Positions 48,590 to 61,092 of a DNA stretch of 64,000 nucleotides are shown here, in pieces (position 1 is the stretch's first letter; each line of letters starts with the position of its first letter). The notes under the pieces are model-generated. The model was not told where the DNA came from and did not search any database. It saw nothing but the letters and a program-made list of their open reading frames with translations. This DNA is from Dryomyza anilis (lineage: Eukaryota; Arthropoda; Insecta; Diptera; Dryomyzidae). A program made the position numbers and the translations under genes. The stretch covers positions 2,066,501 through 2,130,500 of the forward strand of contig OX638133.1 of NCBI GenBank assembly GCA_951804985.1, given 5' to 3'.

Positions 48590-50555
48590 CACCCGGCAAA
48601 AATCCGCATCATATACATCCACATCAGCTTAACTTGTGCACATGCTCCGACGAATGAGAAGGACGATGAAACCAAAGAGACCTTCTATGACCACCTCGAC
48701 GAAGCCTATAAGCGCTGCCCCCGCGAAATCGTGCTTGACGACTTGAAGGCCAAAGTGGGTCATGCGGGTATCTTTGGTCCAACAGTCGGAAAATTCAGCA
48801 TCCACGAAAACACCTCCGACTATGGAACTAGGCTTATCGACTGGGGCGCAGCACGAAGCATGGTAATTAGTAGTACCAGATTCCGGCATCTCAATATTCA
48901 CAAGGCCACGTGGCGGTCACCGGATAAGAACACACGCGACCAAATTTTTCACGTTGTGATTGACGAAAAGCACGCTTCTAGTGTGATGGACGTATAGGTA
49001 CTATCGATCCAAATTGCTAAGATCGTATCAGGCGCAAGAAAATAGAATTTGATAGACGCGAGTGTGAAGATATTGAGATGCAAGGCTCGAACATCTAGTC
49101 GAGACGCCTGACTAGATGTTTAAGGTAAGTACGACCGTAATGACGTCCGCACAGCAATGTCAAGGCTGAACAAAAAAACAAAGCCGCAGGGTCGGATGGT
49201 TTGCCTGCTGAGTTGCTGTCACCTCAGAGCGAGCATGCATATGCTTATCAGTAGAATATAGGCAGAAGAATGCATGTCCAGTGTACTCTGCTCAATTAGC
49301 ATCCTGAATAAGTCTCTTCCATACGCAAATATAATACATTATTTGCGTATTGCAGAGACTATTATGAGAAAAACTGAAGCTCGTCGTCAACAGACTGATT
49401 GGATCTTATAAGTACGGCTTTAGACCTGGCAAGTCCACCATATACCAGATTTTCACATTGCGTCAAATCCTGAAAAAGACCAAAGTGAGAAGATCGACAA
49501 CCACGCTTTCTGTTGACTACAAAGCTGACTTCCACAGTCCGATAAGGAGTCGCCTATATGTCACCGTGCCTGAGTTCGGTGTACCCCCGAAACTTATAAG
49601 GCTCTGTAGGATGTTAACGGTTTCCCAGAGCTACACATGTTGCACAGGAACAACCTCTGCGATACGTTTAATACCGAACGAAATTTCAGACAAGGCGATT
49701 TCCTATAGTGCGATTTAATAATGGAGAATATTGTAAGAACTCCATCCCAATGGCATTATCTTCTACAAGACTAACATGCTACTCGGGTATGCTGATGATA
49801 TCGACATCATTGAGCAGAGCACACGAGCAAGCAGCATTCTCCAGTTTAGAGAAGGAATCACGTCGAAATCGTCTTTCGGTGAACAAGGACAAGACGAAGT
49901 ACCTGGTGTCAACAAACAAAGAGCCCGGCGTCTTAAACAGAACGTCATTATTGACACCCACAACTTCTAAGTTTCGAAGACCCACAACTTCGAAGTAAGA
50001 TTTCGTCTAAACAATGTCAGCCTTGAGATTTGTCGAAGTATAACTCATACCAACAGCTGTTACTTTGGGCGCAGTACGCAATTGAGGAGTAGAGCCCTAT
50101 CTCGGCGACCAAAAATTACGCTCTATAAGTCAGTCATCATGCCAGTCTGCCTCTATGGCACCAACACTGATGTGATGAGCTTTAGAAGCGTTTGAGAGAA
50201 AGATTCTTCGTAAAATCTATGGTCCCGATATGCGTTGGAAACGAGTACAGAATCAGATGGAACGATAAGCCGTATGAGATTTACGCAGACATCAACATAG
50301 TCAGGTGCCTACGCTAGCTTGGACATCACGAGTGTATGGATGAAAACATCCAGCAAAATAGGTCTTCCATTATGTACCCTGTAGTGGTCAATGAAGGAGA
50401 GGGTGTCCGAGTCCGAAACACCGGTGGTGCGACCAATTGCAAAACAACCTGAGAACGCTTGGAGTGCAAAACTGGGCCGACGAGCAGAAGCGACTAGCAG
50501 GGCATAATTGTTGCGGCCGAAACACTTTAAGGGTTGTAATAGCTAAATTAAAAAA
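48590..50555 (+). pseudogene. Decayed non-LTR retrotransposon (endonuclease and reverse transcriptase)
   Basis: Pieces occur in order in shifting frames. An APE-type endonuclease C-terminal half lies at 48600-48997 (SLTCAHAPTNEK, GIFGPTVGKFS, RLIDWGAARSMVISSTRF, DQIFHVVIDEKH). An RT entry motif (AAGSDGLPAEL) is near 49180-49215, KSTIYQIFTLRQIL near 49430-49475, and the catalytic YADD at 49788-49799 (LLGYADDIDII). ALSRRPKITLYKSVIMPVCLYG follows near 50090-50160, and the C-terminal region ends near 50545. Stops and frameshifts are frequent, and a section between the two RT halves is shortened. The 5' end is missing. The clade is not assigned. Confidence 0.8.
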
Positions 50556-51690
50556 TTTAGTAAACTTGATAATATTATAGAATTCTATACCGTAGATCAA
50601 AAGATATAAATGAAATAATGGCCGTTCCTAACGGGACAAAAATGGAAGTAAATATTGAGGTTCATATTCCAAAAAGTCAGCAAATTTTGCGTACAAATGA
50701 TTTTTTTTGAAATACTTTAAAAAATAGTTGAAATAACGTGATTTCTTTGTATATTTACACTTTGTTCCTAATGTTTATAGTTTTTTTCATAATAAATCAC
50801 AGAAAATTCCGGACGTGACATTCCGGATGGGACAAAAAATTCCGTATAGAAATTATCAGCACGATTTTTATTCTAAAAGTACTTTTTACATACAATATAT
50901 TTTTTTGAATTATCTCTGAACATACCTGAGACAATTTACTATATTTTTGTATATATACACTTTGTTCCTAAAGCTAACAGTTATTTCATAATAAATCGCA
51001 GAATAATTCCGGACATTCCGTATAGAAATTTTCACTACGATTTTTTGCTATAAATTAAAAGTGATGCACTATTCAAATATACGGATGTTTTTTAAGTTTT
51101 TAATTTTTTTTTACTTTTTTTATTTTTTTTTTTAAATATTTTTTATACTGTTTTACACTTTTGGTACTCAAAGTTCGAGACGGGACAGATTTTTCAGTTT
51201 ACTATGGTAATAAATGTATCTTTTGGTTGCGTTAACGGAATATATCTTTTCAGATATTTAGATTCAGATATTTAAGATTCCAAATCCATCGTTATTTCAA
51301 AGATTTGAGCATTTTGAATTTTTCAGTCGTCGTTGACGATTTTCTGGAAATGCCTGTATGTTTTGCAGCAATATAGTTTAAAAATTATTATAGTAATCAT
51401 AATTTACCATAAGCCAAAAAATAAAAATCCAAATCATTCGAGAATCAACCAATTACATTCATAAAATGTATGATTGTATAAGTAATATGTTTGCTGCAAC
51501 CACGTCTTGTTTCTCTGCGTGTGTAAAGACGAAAACTTAGTAGTATCTGCATTGAAACACATATGCACCTGACACCACGATTAATAAACAATTTTGTGCA
51601 GATCTTTTAATTCCTGCCCCATAGTGCGATGCAGAGCCGACCGCCAAATGCTGACTGCCGAACATATAACCGTTGTTGCAGCGCACACGA
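50556..51690. other. Intergenic upstream of gene 3
   Basis: The two stretches 50750-50850 and 50935-51030 are a direct duplication (TATTTACACTTTGTTCCTAA, then TTCATAATAAATC, then CCGGAC, about 190 bases apart). No gene is seen. GC content rises from about 51600 toward the candidate promoter. Confidence 0.55.
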
Positions 51691-51735
51691 CCGATTCAGT
51701 TTGATTTGAATAGTGTTCGCGCACGGTTGGCAAAA
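51690..51735 (+). promoter_or_regulatory. Candidate Inr/DPE core promoter of gene 3
   Basis: TCAGTT at 51696-51701 matches the fly initiator, with +1 at A51698. At +28 to +33 (51725-51730) GGTTGG matches five of six downstream-promoter-element positions. No TATA box lies at -30. Downstream the sequence becomes a typical fly 5' UTR with CAG/AGA-rich words leading to the ATG at 52673. The frame at 51713 is not preceded by a good context and is probably an upstream ORF or noise. Confidence 0.4.
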
Positions 51736-52672
51736 CGTTACTCCGCACGCTAAACGCCAAACGCCAAAGACAAAGACAAAGCGTCGGACTAGAAGCAGGC
51801 TCTGGGAAACCGTTAACATTGAGCGAGCCAAGTTATCACAAGAATTCAATTCACGCAGCCACAAAGATCTCTGCGAAAACGTACAAAATAGCGAGAGCCA
51901 GATAGAGAGAGAGACAGGGAGCGGGAGAGAGTAAAGAAGAAGCGCACAAGAGCAAGATTTGGAAGTCTGCTGCTAAAGTGAAAGTTTCACATAGTTTTGT
52001 CGGAGAAGTAGAAGAAGAATTACAATAAGAAGAAGCAGCAGTAGCAGCAACCTAAGCGCGAAGACGAGGAAAAGGCCGTTAACTGCTGCGACAATTTGAG
52101 CCAACAAAGGCCGACCAGAGGGGCCAAGCAAGAGGCAGACCAGAGGTAGCAGCAGCCAGCAGTCAGCAGCAACTGCGTGCAGCCGTTCAGCAGCAAACCA
52201 GTGGCCAGTGGTCAACACACAGTGACTTGTGCGCCAAGCTTAGCTTTGGTCGTAAATTTTCAATTCAGTTTGGAGTTTTACCCGCGTGCGAACGGTATTG
52301 CGATGAACGCAATAAAAAATCGTGGTGCATAAAAAATAGACAATTTTTTGACATAATTTTTGCATTTTAATTATGTGTCTAAATAAATAAAAAAAGAAGA
52401 GTTAATGATTTAAAGTGATTTTGGCAACACAAAGAACAAGGAATAATTACGCCATCCAGCAACTGCAGTTAACAGGACACCCAGACTTTCGAACCCACTA
52501 ATATGATTTGACATATTTAGTGCAGCATTGGATATTAAAAAATAATAATAAAATATTTATACTGCAAGTGTTACGAATCGTTTAAGAAACACTTGTGCTC
52601 CAAAGATAAAACCACCTCACAACATAAAAGACACAACAAAAGGCCAACCGATAATAATCAGAAAAGAAAATC

Positions 52673-52808
52673 ATGGTGAAGTGGGTTACATTAATATCGT
52701 CATTATGTATGACATCGCCGATTCGTGTCGCACTTACCACAGCACTTATAATGATCACATTATTGGCCCAGACAAGTGGATTTAGACCAATTGAAATTAC
52801 GACGAGCG
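52673..52808 (+). CDS. First coding exon of gene 3, probable membrane or secreted protease
   Basis: The ATG in good context (AAAATCATGG) opens 45 codons ending at a strong donor (GCG|GTAAGT, 52809), phase 1. Residues about 18-34 are hydrophobic (VALTTALIMITLLAQTS), consistent with a signal peptide or signal anchor. About 1 kb of 5' UTR-like sequence precedes it. Phase 1 at the end of the anchor exon is the same as in gene 2 and fits the phase at which the knot exons of genes 1 and 2 begin. With the clustering, this suggests a third protease (a CG8170-, Notopleural- or Stubble-like gene). No downstream exon is recognised up to 64000. Confidence 0.6.
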
Positions 52809-55088
52809 GTAAGTCTTCATCTACGACAATAATCAAACTACAAAAAAAACATAAAGAAATAAATAAAATATAATAACGTATTTAATAACTTGGACAAATG
52901 CAAAGAATACGACACAATGTGTGAATGAGCTCGAGCTAAAATCTTTGCACAAAATAAAAATAATAATATAATTAAAGCACAAAAAGAAATTCCAAAAGTA
53001 GTGCGAGATATTAGCCAAAAGAAATTGCTTGGAATTGTCGCTTAAACTTTCCACTTTCAGCTAGAAGCAGGTTGTGCAGCATTGTTGCCGGCACATTGTC
53101 GGTCGATCGCTCGGTTGTAAAAAAATTTACATCAGTTTAGCACACTTAATGTTTTTGTTAATTATGCGTCGTACAATCATTTATTATTCATTCACTCAGT
53201 CATTTCGCAAATTCTTTATTAAATGCCTCAGTTTTAGACACAGTGCGAATTTTTCATTTAATCCGGATATGCGGCATATTATACCAGAAGTCATGTTTGC
53301 TATAATATTTAAAATGTATATAGTTCTTTTCGTGCTAAATCGATTAAATTCACAATAGAACACATTAAATTCTTTAGTATTCGCGTTGCTTTCCTTTTTA
53401 GACCCTATTTCTAGTAGATATGGTTTTTGGCCTTATCATAACATTTTTACCTTATACCATACCGTAGTAGTAATTTTCCCTATTATTGTACCATAATAGA
53501 TATATAGGGTAAGGATCGTGAAATGTTCATTGACTATTTTCCTTGTCATAACCCGACCAATTACATGAATAAAATCTGGACATGATGGCGAGTATAAAAC
53601 TATTTTCTTAATGAAAACCCGAAAAAAAATGTTCAAAATAAATTAATTGATGGGAAAAGAAATTTAAGATTTAAAAAAATCATATTCGAAAAAAAAAATT
53701 ATCCTTAAAAAATGTTTTTGTAAGAAAAAAAATCTAAAAAAAAAAATGTTTGTCAAAAAAAATTATTTAAAAAAAAATATTTTTTCTAAAAAAAATTCGT
53801 TTTTTTTTTTCAAAGAAAAAATTTGAAATTATTATTTTCAAATATATTTTTACTACTTGAGCACTGCGAAGTATGGCAAAAAATGGACGAAAAATAAATA
53901 AATGATTGAAATATGGTTTGATGAACAGAATTCTTCAATATGATGTACTTTATGTATTAGTTTATTAATATGATGAAACATATACATACGTCATAATATT
54001 GAAGAACACTTTTTCGGTCATACATCAAATTGAAAATGAATTCATAACATTGATGTTTTATAGTTTTCAATATTATGAATCGTTCTTCAATATAATGAAT
54101 GATGGTTTGAAGTACGAAATTCATCAATATGAAGATGATTTTTTTATGTGAGGAGCATTTTATAATTGGTAAACGTTTAAAATAACTGAACCTTCTCGAC
54201 CATGCCAGAAATTATGTCTAAAACATGGTAAAATTCAATGTTCAATTTCCGATTATGGCCCTAGAAAATGTTCTGCTAGAGATATTGGAATTTTTTTGTA
54301 TTGTATATTATTGAAAATGGCAATACCTGGGTTTTCAAACGAATCTAAATTGGAAATAATATTATTTTTGCAAACGTAAAGCTAAACAAATTCGTTTGAA
54401 AAATTGGTGTACAATAATCTGTCTATGAGAAAAATCCTCTTGAAATCCTCATGTTGAAAGAACAAAAGTTAATAAATCGATTAAGGGAGTTTTGAAAATA
54501 AAATCATAACCACACACCAAAATGTTCTAAAGCTGTGCTATATTCGTCGTCTATTTTTTGTCTTTTAGTTTCTTGTGAAAGATAGGGTCTCAAGAAAACC
54601 TCTCCATCTATATATTTCGATCCTAGGAAATTATTGTAAGTTTTCTCTAATATTTTTCTGGTTCTCGGAGTATAACATCGAATAATCCATTCCATAATAT
54701 TCGTTAGTTATTATTTAATTTGTTCAGAAAATTTTATTTATTGACAAAAATTCTAAAAATCCCTAGAAATCATTTGACGATAATTTTGAATTCGATGAAA
54801 TAATGATAAGTATTCGATATGAAACTCAAAATATTTTGAATTTAAATTATGTGCTCTTAAGATTTTACGTCAAAACAGAAAATTTTCTAAACAAATAAAA
54901 TTTGTTTACTGAAATTGAAAACTATTGTAATATTACGTCGATATTTATAACGACAAAAGAAAGATATCATTCTAGATAGGTTCGTTTTTATCGATAATTC
55001 TGTCCTTTTTGTATCATTACAGATTTTCGAAAACGACAATTTGGACCAATAAACGATATCGTTTGGTTCGCTGTAAAAATATGGGCTG
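52809..55088 (+). other. Probable intron 1 of gene 3, first part
   Basis: No exon is recognised. 53395-53590 holds GATCAT-family fragments. 53840-54140 is a relative of the 2690-3430 repeat (GACGAAAAATAAATA, TGGTTTGATGA, CTTCAATATGATG). 54940-55075 is a copy of the family ending AAACGATATCGTTTGGTT. Confidence 0.5.
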
Positions 55089-55725
55089 AACTTTACTTTA
55101 TAGGGCCGGTCGAAATTCACAAACAAAAATTATCACGACCTTTTAAATGTTTTGCCCTCGAACCGACTAAAAATCGAAAACCGACCGAGGTCATAAGTGG
55201 TATTTAAATTATAACGAAGTGGGCGGGACAAAAAAAATTAAAAAAATTGTCACACGATGCAGAAACCAGACCTTTAAAATACAAAAATAAAAAAGTGACC
55301 TCAAGGTCACGTGGTACCCCTTAAAAATCAAAAACCTGTTTTTTTTCAAACTCAAAGTCCTGGAAAAGGGGAGTGGCAAAATGAAAATAATAAAATATTA
55401 AAAAGCCTTTACATTCAGATAAATAATGCAATGGAAATAAGGGGTACCCCGTGACCTTGAGGTCACTTTTTTTAATTTTTTTATTTTTAAGGTCAGGTTT
55501 AAGGTTCAGGTTTCTGCATCGTGTGACAATTTTTTTTTTTTTTTTTTTTTGGCCCGCTCACTTGGTTATAATTCAAAGACCCCTTATGACCTCGTCGGTT
55601 TTCGATTTATGGGCGGTTCCAAGGGGGCGGGCGGCAAAAAATTTGTTGTTTTTCGACACTTTCCACCCCATTTAGGGGGCGTGACAACTTTTTTTTTTTT
55701 GAGACCGGCCCTACAAAGTAAAGTT
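55089..55725. mobile_element. 637-bp fold-back element with TAGGGCCGGTC arms
   Basis: The ends AACTTTACTTTATAGGGCCG and CGGCCCTACAAAGTAAAGTT are inverted repeats, and arms of roughly 230 bases (55089-55321 and 55441-55725) pair imperfectly through GTCACACGATGCAGAAACC. Each arm contains TGACCT-CA-AGGTCA or its complement next to GGTACCCC. The central loop is about 120 bases. It is non-coding; the frames at 55451-55803 are composition artefacts. Confidence 0.8.
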
Positions 55726-57239
55726 CTCCCAAAATATGTATGGGATTGTAAAAATATTTCAAATTTGTTCGTATTATCTAAAACGAAAATGTTGGGTCAT
55801 TAAACGATATCGTGTCGATATCTATCTATCGTTAAGATATCTTTTGTTCTATCATTAGGATATCTTTTGGTTTTCTGGGATCATATAAATCAATTTTCAA
55901 ATATTTTGAATTTTATATGGAATTTAAAAATGATCGTCAAATGGATAGCAGGGGTTAAATAAAAAATATTAAGTTATGTGATAATTTGTTCCACCATCAT
56001 ATTTTACATTAATATTAGACATAAAAAGGAATGTTGATTCTTCGTGAAGCATTTACCACTTAGATATACTATAAAATTTAACTGAGTTATCTATTAATAA
56101 AAAGTTGTCGCTTTTTGTTATCTTTTACTAATGAGTCTAATCTTCCTGCATCCTGCAATATCTTACACTACAATTGCCCCAGATTTCTCCCAAGTTTCTT
56201 AATCATTAAACACGGATATTCGTAAAGTGCGTAAAGACATTAATTATAATTTGCATTAAAATAATATCAAAATAAAAACACTATAGATTTCCTGCCGCAC
56301 TTTGGTGCATACAACAATATTCCACTTATCGAACGATCGATCTCCAATCGCAATTCTTAGTCCATTTTATTGCATATATTCTATGGAAACGTTGTACTAA
56401 TCTCATCAACTGGTTATTGCTGATTTCTTCGTATTGCCTCACATAACAGGTGTATTCTAAAGTAGTAAAGATGGCTGAGAGTACTTGTAAAAATCGTAAA
56501 TTGCTTTGCAAGAAATTACTACACAATAAAAACACGACGTAACTGAATGAAATTTAAATATCAGCGAAATGAACGCTATTGTGTCTGCAAAACATTAGTG
56601 CTAAGGCTTAAAAGACACTAAGATATGTTAATTTTTATTGCATGCCGTTATTTTACTTTCATTGACGATATGATGAGAAATGAAAGTAATTTTTGTAAAC
56701 AAAAAAAAAAATAAAAAAAAAGTACGAGTCAAATTTACACGTAGTGGAAGTGAAACTTTTCGAATAGAGGGGAGGGTGTTGTACCATTGGTCTGCACTTC
56801 AAATGCCAAAATTGTGACTAAATGGTTAAACTGTTCAAAAGAAAAAAAAAATAATGTTGTTGTTAATTTTCGACATTGTTTTCCTAATGTGTTATCTCAA
56901 CGTATGTGGTCAAAAACGTGTTTTATTTAATGTTTTAAAATAGTTTATTTGACGTATTATACAAAAGGTGGTAGCTAATGATATCTTATTGTGTTTTTGT
57001 ATTTTTGGTTTACTGCATCAATTATAAAGAATCCAATATTCATTAATCAATGCATTTTCGGTAGGATTTACCGATACTTTAAACACGAACTTTCATCTAT
57101 CAACTATTGTTTTAAATTTTCCGATATTTTTCTGTATAAACAGCATGAATTTGGTTCAAAAAGAAATATAAAATTTGAATGCCTATGTAAAATTAGGGAA
57201 TTTGTATACGATCTTCCAGACTACGATTTGATAATACAA
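55726..57239. other. Probable gene 3 intron, continued
   Basis: 55790-55880 is a GATATC-family fragment (TTAAACGATATCGTGTCGAT, then TTTTGGTTTTCTGGGAT). No exon is recognised elsewhere in this stretch. Confidence 0.5.
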
Positions 57240-57240
57240 T

Positions 57241-57630
57241 TAGCGTATTCACAGTTTCATGGTATTGGTACGACATTGTACGAATACGACAGTACGGAAA
57301 GTCAACTGTAAGCACCACTTTTCTGCTTGTTAAAATATTTGGTCATTTATTTGATTCCTACAAAATTTTGATTTTTTGAAATTATCTTTTATACTCCTCG
57401 ATTTGAAAAGAAAAACAAATAAGTTAACATTTATGTGCACTATTTGTCTTCAATTTAACAATTATTCTTCATTTCACATAATACGACACCAAAAAACATG
57501 CCCCTCAAATACAACACTTGTGGTTTGTAAGGGATGCAACAACAAATTGACGTTTGTTGTATAGTTGTATCGTATATATACTACATGGTACGAATAACAT
57601 ACTAAAATACGATGAACTGTGAATACGCTA
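57241..57630. mobile_element. 390-bp TIR element beginning TAGCGTATTCACAGTT
   Basis: TAGCGTATTCACAGTT (57241) and AACTGTGAATACGCTA (ending 57630) are exact inverted repeats, with further weaker pairing inward (TACGAATACGAC/TACGAATAAC). AAT flanks both sides. An internal short frame (57376-57564) has a CxxC...HxxxH pattern but is probably chance. Confidence 0.75.
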
Positions 57631-60600
57631 AATAACTATTTTCAATCGAATTCAACCAGTTCAAGTTCCCTGTAAATATTTAACAAAATTTTTCGATCGT
57701 AAGAGAATTTCAGAACATGTCCAAATGTATGACCATTTTTTTATTTTTATTTTAAATTTACTAAAATCCTAAAAAAAAATATTCCGTCCACCCTAATAGG
57801 GCAAATTACTACTAAGGATGCAACTAATTGAAACATTAATATTTTAAATTTTTATGTAAGACATCTGTCAATTTTGTTCTCTATTTCCATATTTATGTCT
57901 TTTTTGTTGTATAACAAAATTTGTAACATAAATGTATTTCTCTCGATGAAATTGTAGTGGTTCCAGTAAAATTACCATGTTAGTCATTAACTGGATTTGG
58001 TTATGACAAGGCAAAATACACCGATCAGTTATAGATTATGATCCGAACACAAATTCTACCAGGCACATACCTAGTTCCAGAACAAAGTACCCTATTCTCA
58101 AGTTCGATTGAGATATTTTCATGCCATAATTAAAAAATTACTCCGCTCGAGTTCAGTAAGATTTTTGAAAATCGACAATTGTCGAAAGACTTTTTTTATA
58201 AGAATTATTTCGAATGAAAAATAATGTAATGAAAAATAAAAAATGGAAATTCTCGCATGAACTCGAGAACAGAGCCTCAGGGTCACAATTCTCGAGTTTG
58301 TTTCAGATTTTTTTTCGTGACAATCAAAAAAATGTTTCCCTGATACTCGTATGAAATTTAAAAGCCATGCTCAAGTTCTCTGAGAATTTACATAATCGAT
58401 AATTGTCCCAGGAAAATGTCAATTACGAAAAAAAAACGACAATACTCGCCCCAATACTGTGTTTTAGATCCAGTACTATTACCTAGTAATCCCAATAGAA
58501 TTTTCCCTATTAAGGTAGACATGATCATGAGCAGATCAAGTTCGTCGAGTAACTGGTAGAGTTATGATAAGGAAAAAATCAATGATCAGTTCCTTATTAT
58601 AATCTTTTCAAAATTTATACTATGGAATATAAGCTAAGCAAAAATATTCAAAATTACGATAGGATTTCCATAGATAGGTCCAAATAACATATATGAGTCC
58701 AAATAATTGTTCTGAATATTCTACGTTAATAGGAATTAGATAAAATATATTCTATACTCTTTTTGAAAATTTATTTTTGAAATCCTAAGAGTTATATTTT
58801 TGACAAAAGTTCCAAACAACTATGTCTTGTAAATACTTATAAAATATTTTGTATATTTTATTTAAAACGTAATCAACACAATATATTTGGCATTTTAGAA
58901 ACATATATTAGAAATATTTTGAGCAGACAAAGAGTGCATCAAAAGCTGTCTGTTTTCTGCCCGTTTCCAAAATATGCCGGGAATATGTCTTTAAAATTCC
59001 ATAACATTGAATAAACTGCCAATTTCTGTCATCTGCCATTATACAGTGTGCGGAAACGCTCTTAAATCGGGTAGAATTCAGTATTTTCGAAACCACTCAA
59101 CCGATTAAAAAAATTTAATAAGTGTAATACAGAGAAAACTTGAGAGAATGTAAGTTTTGAAATTAGAGTTTGTATCTTTAATGGTTATGGAGATAAAAAT
59201 CAGTAAAGTTGACATTTTTTTCATGAACAATCTTTCAAAAATTGTAAAAAATCCAAAAGTTATCCGATTTTAAAATTTTTTTTGTTGAGATCTAAAAAAA
59301 ATATGCTTACACATCTTACAATATCTTGATTAGTTTTAAAGATATAGACTGGAACATGTATTATTTAATTTTTGAAAACTTTACTTTACATATTTATATA
59401 TTGTACATTTTATCATGAAATCAAAATATTTGTATGGGACTTTTATAAACAATTAACACATAAATCATAAACTAAAAACCGTTTTTAAATATCTGAAGTG
59501 GTTTAGTAAATATAAAATTATAAAGTCGATTTTTTTTTTTTTTGGAAAATTGGACTTTTACGCAAATCTCCGTAAGTATTTTTTTCCTCAGCAACATGTA
59601 CTTTTGTTATATTTTTGATAGATAACAATACTGAGAATCTTTTAAATTATAAAACTTATCCCACAATGCATTGTGGGAAGCACAAACATCCATTTATCTG
59701 TGTGTTTTCTGGAAATATTCCTATAAAATGCTAGAATCTTAGTCTCGAGTTTTTATGTCAAATAAAAGTGAGAGATGATTACGATATCTATTGCACTAGA
59801 TCAGAGCCAGTAAAACTAGATAACTCTATAATCAGATAGTATCTATTATTGTTCCCAATGAACCCAATTATTCAAATTGACCAACGGTTCAGATGATTAT
59901 GAGTTAGTAACTTTAATCACTTTGTGTGCATTGGAAAAAGAGAAATTATTTTCATCTTTTCTATATTGTGCTTTGTGTCTTCGTGATATTTATTTTTTTT
60001 GCTAAACGTGCTGTCGTTATTTTGCTGTTTATTTATGAATAACTTTTTAAACTTTCAGTTTTGTTCAGCGAATAGTCAGCGAAATGCATAACTTTTCACA
60101 ATCATGAGAAAGTTCCAAATGCACAAAAACGAACAGCAACCAAGTGAGCATTTTCTTTTGGTGAAAAAAGGGCGAACGTGACTAATTTAAGCACACAGTG
60201 TAGCCATATATATTATACTGATAAATTTACGATCCTTCAAAAAGACAAAAACATAACTGCGAAAGTGCCATAAAAAACATATTCAATGTAAAAGATTTTT
60301 GCTTTGGTTTGCAGTTATTTGTGTCAAATTCAAGTAAGAGTTATCGGTTTAAGTTCAGTTAAAAAATAAACATATTTTTATTACAAAGTTCTTAATATTT
60401 AAACATGCATAAAATTAAATAAATTGCAAAAAAATCTCATTTAAATTTAAAAGAAAAATGTTTAACAAAAATCGTTATCATTAAAACCTGCAGCGCTGCT
60501 GTCAGTCTGTCGCCTGTAATTCAACCAACGAATAACCAAAAATTGAATAAAGTAAAAATCAAGTCATGCCTGGGGACCATTTACATACTACACAGATTGC

Positions 60601-60888
60601 AGAAAAAAAACACAATTGCTGCAGAGATCTCGTAAAACGTGTTGCAGTCAAACATGAAAAATAACATTTTTGTGGCAACAAGTTGTTGGCTCTTTCTGGT
60701 ACAAGCGGATATGTTTAGTACAATTATAGTTACACAGAGCGAAAAAAAACGATCTTAAAGAAAATACAGAATACTCAAATTTCTGTTAATAAAAAAAACA
60801 ATTTATTTGTAATAATTAGTTCATTATCTGTTATAATATCTCTATTTTTTTAAATATTATAAATTGATATGTTGATCACTGAACTGAA
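57631..60888. other. Probable gene 3 intron, continued
   Basis: 57950-58075 and 58490-58620 are GATCAT-family fragments (AACTGGATTTGGTTATGA, CAATGATCAGTTCC). The rest is AT-rich with no exon or RNA recognised. Confidence 0.5.
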
Positions 60889-61092
60889 AATCGACGTAAA
60901 TTTAGCAACCGATATTAATTGCATTCATTAATTAAATTCAGTAATTTAATGAAAACCTTTGCTATTCTTCGTTAAATCAGCAATTCCGTTTGCTAATATA
61001 AATATTTGAAAATATTTTCATTAAATTTGTGAATTTAAGTTCTGGATTGATTAATGAATGCAATTAATATCGGTTGTTATATTTACGTCGAT
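60889..61092. repeat. 204-bp inverted repeat
   Basis: AATCGACGTAAATTTAGCAACCG-type text at 60889 faces its reverse complement ending at 61092, and CGATATTAATTGCATTCATT faces AATGAATGCAATTAATATCG exactly. The arms are about 50 bases. It is probably a small MITE; no clear target duplication is seen. Confidence 0.75.

Noticed and set aside
56991..57311. 106-codon frame as a gene
   Set aside because: No recognisable domain, and its end overlaps the TIR of a transposable element.
57376..57564. Zinc-finger protein (CxxC, HxxxH)
   Set aside because: It lies inside a short TIR element, spacing is atypical, and there is no linker or second finger.
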